DNA from: Tillus elongatus
Lineage: Eukaryota; Arthropoda; Insecta; Coleoptera; Cleridae
Direction: 5' to 3'
Length of the DNA: 64,000 nt
Assembly: GCA_964006375.1 (NCBI GenBank)
Contig: OZ023264.1
Location: 11,604,225 to 11,668,224, forward strand
Of the stretch, positions 58,190 through 64,000 are shown piece after piece. The notes under the pieces were generated by a model. The model saw only the letters and a program-made list of their open reading frames with translations. It was not told the DNA's origin and searched no databases. The position numbers and the translations under genes are program-made. Every line of letters begins with the position of its first letter. Within the stretch, counting starts at the first letter, position 1.

Positions 58190-59251
58190 TTACCGACTGA
58201 CGAAGCCGAAATTACGAGACAGGACATTGCCAGGATATTACGTTCTGCTAATCCTCCACCTTCCAACATTTCTTTTCACGAACGACAGTCAATCAGGGAC
58301 TTAAACCGAAACACAGAAATTATAATCCTATCAGCAGACAAAGGCAACGCTACAGTCATACTCAACAAAACAGACTACATACAAAAGATGGACAATATAC
58401 TAAACAGCACAGACTACAAAGAAATCCCTAACGACCCTACAACTTGAAAAGAAAACCAAAACTCGCATCAACAACTCCCAACTCAGTCCTGACCTCAAAA
58501 AAAAAACTAATCCCCCGCGAAAAATCATCACGCACCCTAGAAAATACCGTTTCCAAAAAATCCATAAGCCTGATATTACCCTTCGCCCTATCGTAAGTGC
58601 CCACTGTTCACCCACACAAAAACTTGCAAAACATCTAGCCAAAACTCTCAACCATTAGTAGAAAACGCTACATCCTATGTCAAAAACTCCACCCATTTCA
58701 TTGACCTTCTTCAAAACAACACCACATCTCAAAACGACATCCTAGTTAGCTTTGATATAGCTTTCTTATTCACTAATATACCTCTATCTGAAACCCTTGA
58801 CATTCTCAAAAATAAACACAACATTTCCCGCGATACCTTAGCTCTTCTAGAACACTGCACATCTAACACTTATTTCCTTTTTCAAAACAAATTTTGCAAA
58901 CAAGTGCGAGGTGCTCCAATGGGTTCACCACTCTCTCCTACATTGGCTAACATTTTCATGGAAAACTTCGAGACACAAGCCCTCAATTCATCCCACCTTA
59001 AACCAACCTGTTGGTTAAGATATGTTGACGACATTTTCGCTGTCTGGCCACACGGTAAAGAATCTCTGGACGATTTTCTTTCTTACCTTAATAACATCAA
59101 CCCCCAAATCCAGTTTACCATGGAAATACAAAATTTCTTTGCTTCCTTAGATGTTCGCATCACTATAAACCCAGTCAGAGGATTTTCTGTCACTGTTTAT
59201 CGTAACCAACCCACACCAACGCCCAAACTCACCATCATTCATGGCAACTAA
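58190..59251 (+). pseudogene. PLE reverse transcriptase, frameshifted
   Basis: Blocks: 'PRKYRFQKIHKPDITLRPIV', 'QKLAKHLAKTL', 'NDILVSFDIAFLFTNIPLSE' (first catalytic Asp), 'RGAPMGSPLSPTLANIFMEN', 'TCWLRYVDDIFAVWPHG' (Tyr-Val-Asp-Asp), 'FFASLDVRITINPVRGFSVT'. Only the last 115 codons (58904-59251) are open. PLE reverse transcriptases are relatives of telomerase and copy element RNA at the target. Inactive here because of frameshifts. Confidence 0.85.
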
Positions 59252-59256
59252 ATTCC

Positions 59257-60042
59257 GTGGTTCGAACACTAGTAACACGATCCCTTAGACTAACGCACAA
59301 CAACAACAAACAGACAAAATTAAACTTTTTAAGACAGACATTGCTAGTAAACGGATACGACAACAATCACATACTACGAAACATTAGAAACGCACAACAA
59401 CAAACCACTACACCACAACAAGAACAAACAGAGTCCACACAACAACACACAGCGTTTTTACCATACATTAAAGGCGTCACCGACAAAATCAGCCGAATTT
59501 TCAGAACCCATAATATCAAAACCGTATTCACAACAGAACAAAAACTGTCAAATTTTATAAAAACTCCCAATGATACGATTCCAAACGAATCCCACGGAGT
59601 TTACCAAATTCCTTGTTCCGACTGTTCCCGAACTTACGTAAGACAAACAAATAGACGCATCCACAATAGAATAGATGAACACACCCTCGCAGTTAGAAAA
59701 TCCGACCCCTCATCGGCGCTGGCCATGCATCATATTCATACAGGACACAAAATAGACTTCGATAATGCCAAAACAATAGCACCGGTTTACAACTTCAAAA
59801 CGAGAATTATCCGCGAAGCAATCATAATTGAAAAACGCCCCGATTGTTTAAATAAGAGAGATGATGGTCTTCGCCTTCCGACCACTTGGAAAGCGATTAT
59901 AGCTTCATTACAAACACACAAACAGAAAATAAGTTCCACAGACAATTTTATTTCCCCATTATCTGTCTCAACAAATGCCGGTGACCATCTTAATCCTCCT
60001 CATCCTCTAAGTACCGTGACCAAAGCCCCCCCACTTAATTGA
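59257..60042 (+). pseudogene. PLE GIY-YIG endonuclease domain
   Basis: 261 open codons. The catalytic region reads 'SHGVYQIPCSDCSRTYVRQT' followed by 'NRRIHNRIDEHTLAVRKSD', 'HHIHTGHKIDFDNAKTIAPV' and 'REAIIIEKRPDCLNKRDDG'. This gives the GVY…YV motif pair with the CxxC insert, a conserved Arg and a late Glu, as in Penelope endonucleases that nick target DNA. In the second motif the usual Gly of YVGQT is Arg (YVRQT), which may impair activity. The domain is separated from the RT by a stop or frameshift at about 59251. Confidence 0.85.
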
Positions 60043-60507
60043 CCTTAACCCTAATACTTTCACTGCCAACGAAACAGGTAGACGGAACGACATATATAAG
60101 AAAAGATCCGCAAAGAACTGCCAGATCTCTCTGAGGACTAGGGTTGGATACACTGAGACCTCACAGACGATCTCCGGCGAGATTTGGGGAGTAGGCAGAT
60201 TGAGGCCCCGTAATCGAGCTACCACAACCCAACCCACCTTTGTCCACCGCTTTAAGGAGTAGACAGATTGAGGCCTTAAAGTGTCCTTACATATTTCCTT
60301 TACCTCTTGAAACTAACCCAACCCACCTTTGTCCACCGCTCTAAGGAGTAGGCAGATTGAGGCCTTAGATTGTCCTTATATGTTTCCTTTACCTCTTGAA
60401 AATGGCTCCAAAACAGGAGCCGAAACGTCGAATTTTCATAAATTCTGGACGCGGTTCAACCCGAGAACCAAGTATGTCTCACATTAAATACCGCGGAAGT
60501 CTTTCTG

Positions 60508-62389
<1,882 letters not shown>

Positions 62390-62655
62390 GGTGTGAAACA
62401 CACTTATGGAATAAAATTCATTATTCAGCAAAAAAGAGTTTTTGTGGAAAACGCTGAGACAGGTGAAGTTTAATTTGTCGAACATTATCTTATAATCATA
62501 GTTAAAAAAATTAAACTCCCACCATTTCATCTTCACCACTTTGTCCGTTTCTTTCTAATAGCAACCCTATATTTTTTCATCACAATTCGATGGATTACAT
62601 TTTTCTGAATGCGGAGATACCTCAAGTGTATGGTCTAATATTACACTTTTCAATA

Positions 62656-63840
62656 CAGGGTGGAAATTTAATACCGGAATATTAAAACTAAACAGTTTAC
62701 CCCGAAATTCAAATTTCGAAAATAAACTTAATAAAAACGTCCCTTTCTTATAATAAATGTTCAAAATGTTCTCCATTCACTTGCACACAACGAAATAATT
62801 TGCTCTGGAATTCTTCCCCAAATCTCTTCAACACTCCAAAGCCTTACGTTCCTAATTTCTGTTGTTATTTTCATTTTCAAATCATCTAAATCAGCAGGTT
62901 GCATTTTGTGCACTCTGTTTTTAAGGTATCCCCATAAAAATAAATTAAGAGGTGTAATAGCTGGTGATCTAGCGGGCTATTTTACGAAACCTCGTCGTCC
63001 AATCCATCTTTGTGGAAAGACTTACTGTAAATACTCCCGCACTTGAAGAGCAAAGTGGGGCGGTGCACCGCCTTGTTGAAGCCATATACTTTCATGGGGA
63101 ATATTAGGTTCCATTACATTTGGATACAATTCTGCTAACATTAGGACAACCTGTTCTCTTAGTATTTCTAAATATTTTGGACCGTTTAGATTTTTTAATA
63201 AAAGGCGGTCCAACTACGTGATCACCAATGATACCAGCCCAGACGTTCAACTTCTGAGGACGCTGAGTGTGTGTTTGTCGCATCCAGTGGGGGTTTTCGG
63301 CAGCCCAGTATCTGCATTTTGCCTGTTTATATTGCGATTCAAAAGAAATGTTGTTTCATCGGAAAACAGAACCTCAGCAGAAGTAATAACATTTCTATGT
63401 CCAGCAGTTGTTCACAAAATTGCAGTCTTCTATCAGAATTACCGTCAATCAACTCTTGAACGTGTTACAGTTTATAGTGATGCTTTTTTTCGATTTTGAG
63501 ACATCTTCATACTGTTGATTGACTAACATCATTTTCACGTGCAACTTGACGGGTAGAAGTTGTTGGTTCTTCTTGAAAAGCCAATAAAATATATAGTTTT
63601 ACATCTTCTTCAACAAACTTGGGGTCCTAGGCAGTGGTTTAACGTGTCCATAATCACGAAACTGTGAATGTATCTTAGACACAGTTCCCTGGGTTAGTGG
63701 GGCAAAATCTGGATAATCTTTATTAAACAGGTTAACAACTTGTGCCTGTGTTCTATACATATCTCTATACTCAATCACCGTTAATATTGCTGTTCGCACA
63801 GTTTCGTATCGCATTATTAGACCAAAAATAATTGAAATTA
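62656..63840 (-). pseudogene. Mariner-type element and transposase, broken
   Basis: Minus-strand transposase from an ATG at 63814: 'YRTQAQVVNLFNKDYPDFAP' and 'TVSKIHSQFRDYGHVKPLPR' (first HTH), 'QEEPTTSTRQVARENDVSQS' (second HTH), 'HESIWLQQGGAPPHFALQVR' (second catalytic block, where Asp is replaced by Gly: QQGGAPPHF), then 'WIGRRGFVK' and 'PARSPAITPLNLFLWGYLKN' (third block, Asp replaced by Asn). Two catalytic losses and several frameshifts make it inactive. The 3' terminus is probably 'cagggtggaaatttaa' at 62656, next to TA. The 5' terminus is not identified. Confidence 0.8.
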
Positions 63841-64000
63841 TCGGAACAAAAATACGACTAATTTATTAGGAGACCGTGCATTCAACACAATAAACCACAA
63901 AATAAAACAGAACTGTTAAGTTTCACATTTTCCACTGCAAAAATTGGTAGTTAATAAGAACGATTAATGATACCAAGTACGTTTTAGATAAAAGACAAGA

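Larger units (their letters stand above)
58033..60480 (+). mobile_element. Penelope-like retroelement (copy 2)
   Basis: The element carries an N-terminal region ('[20 protein letters not shown]', 'IIILSADKGNATVILNKTDY'), reverse transcriptase, GIY-YIG endonuclease and a 3' region that matches 6500-6775. The 3' region holds an internal tandem of about 105 bp ('aaggagtaggcagattgagg' twice, 60254-60370) and a stem-loop GGCTCC/GGAGCC at 60404-60421. Frameshifts near 58440, 58640 and 59250 split the protein. The element starts and ends at or near (TA)n. Confidence 0.88.

Noticed and set aside
60397..60440. Hammerhead ribozyme at the PLE 3' end
   Set aside because: Stem II-like hairpin and GAAAC-GTC are present, but CUGANGA is replaced by TTGAAAAT, so the catalytic core is missing. 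Kept only as a structural observation.

Overview
The window looks like repeat-dense, AT-rich animal nuclear DNA, most likely from an insect. The evidence is one spliced sugar/trehalose-transporter-type gene, a histone H1 tail, and a repeat mixture typical of arthropods: mariner, hAT and pogo/Tigger DNA transposons, jockey/CR1-, R1/I- and RTE-type LINEs, Penelope-like elements (PLEs), tRNA-derived SINEs and one LTR-element fragment. The species cannot be fixed from sequence alone. Only one confident host coding exon is present: the large 3' exon of an MFS sugar transporter on the minus strand (39191-40561). Nearly everything else that codes is a decayed transposon.

Layout. 1-10.9 kb: a diverged retrozyme-like monomer, mariner relics, a LINE fused to a histone H1 tail, a PLE relic, hairpin-rich small elements, a SINE with target duplications, and a 5' LTR with a tRNA-Leu-type primer-binding site. 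11.9-23.2 kb: three terminal-inverted-repeat elements set in (TA)n arrays. They are a DD41D mariner with about 300 bp inverted repeats, a 758 bp foldback MITE, and a 5.2 kb mariner whose transposase is interrupted by a hammerhead-ribozyme repeat array and by an RTE LINE. 25.2-28.1 kb: a complete hAT copy with a perfect 8 bp target duplication beside a foldback MITE. 28.5-34.3 kb: three decayed LINEs. 37.5-38.9 kb: three concentric palindromic elements. 39.2-40.6 kb: the transporter exon. 43.4-51.7 kb: several copies of a large dispersed repeat carrying an internal (TA)n tract, a LINE and a SINE. 52-57.7 kb: LINE and mariner scraps and mostly unassigned DNA. 57.8-60.5 kb: a PLE with reverse transcriptase and GIY-YIG endonuclease, preceded by a partial tandem copy. 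60.6-64 kb: a Tigger relic and a mariner relic.

Most notable: (1) 307 bp tandem repeat units at 19300-20253 each encode what reads as a complete canonical type I hammerhead ribozyme (core, stem II, self-complementary stem III, GUC cleavage triplet, 12 bp stem I with internal loop). This is a retrozyme-like array with a 12 bp target duplication. (2) TA-target palindromic elements at 37472-38874 are inserted one inside another, each at the central TA of the host palindrome. (3) About 22 long (TA)n arrays are not randomly placed; most sit exactly at the edge or inside of a mobile element.
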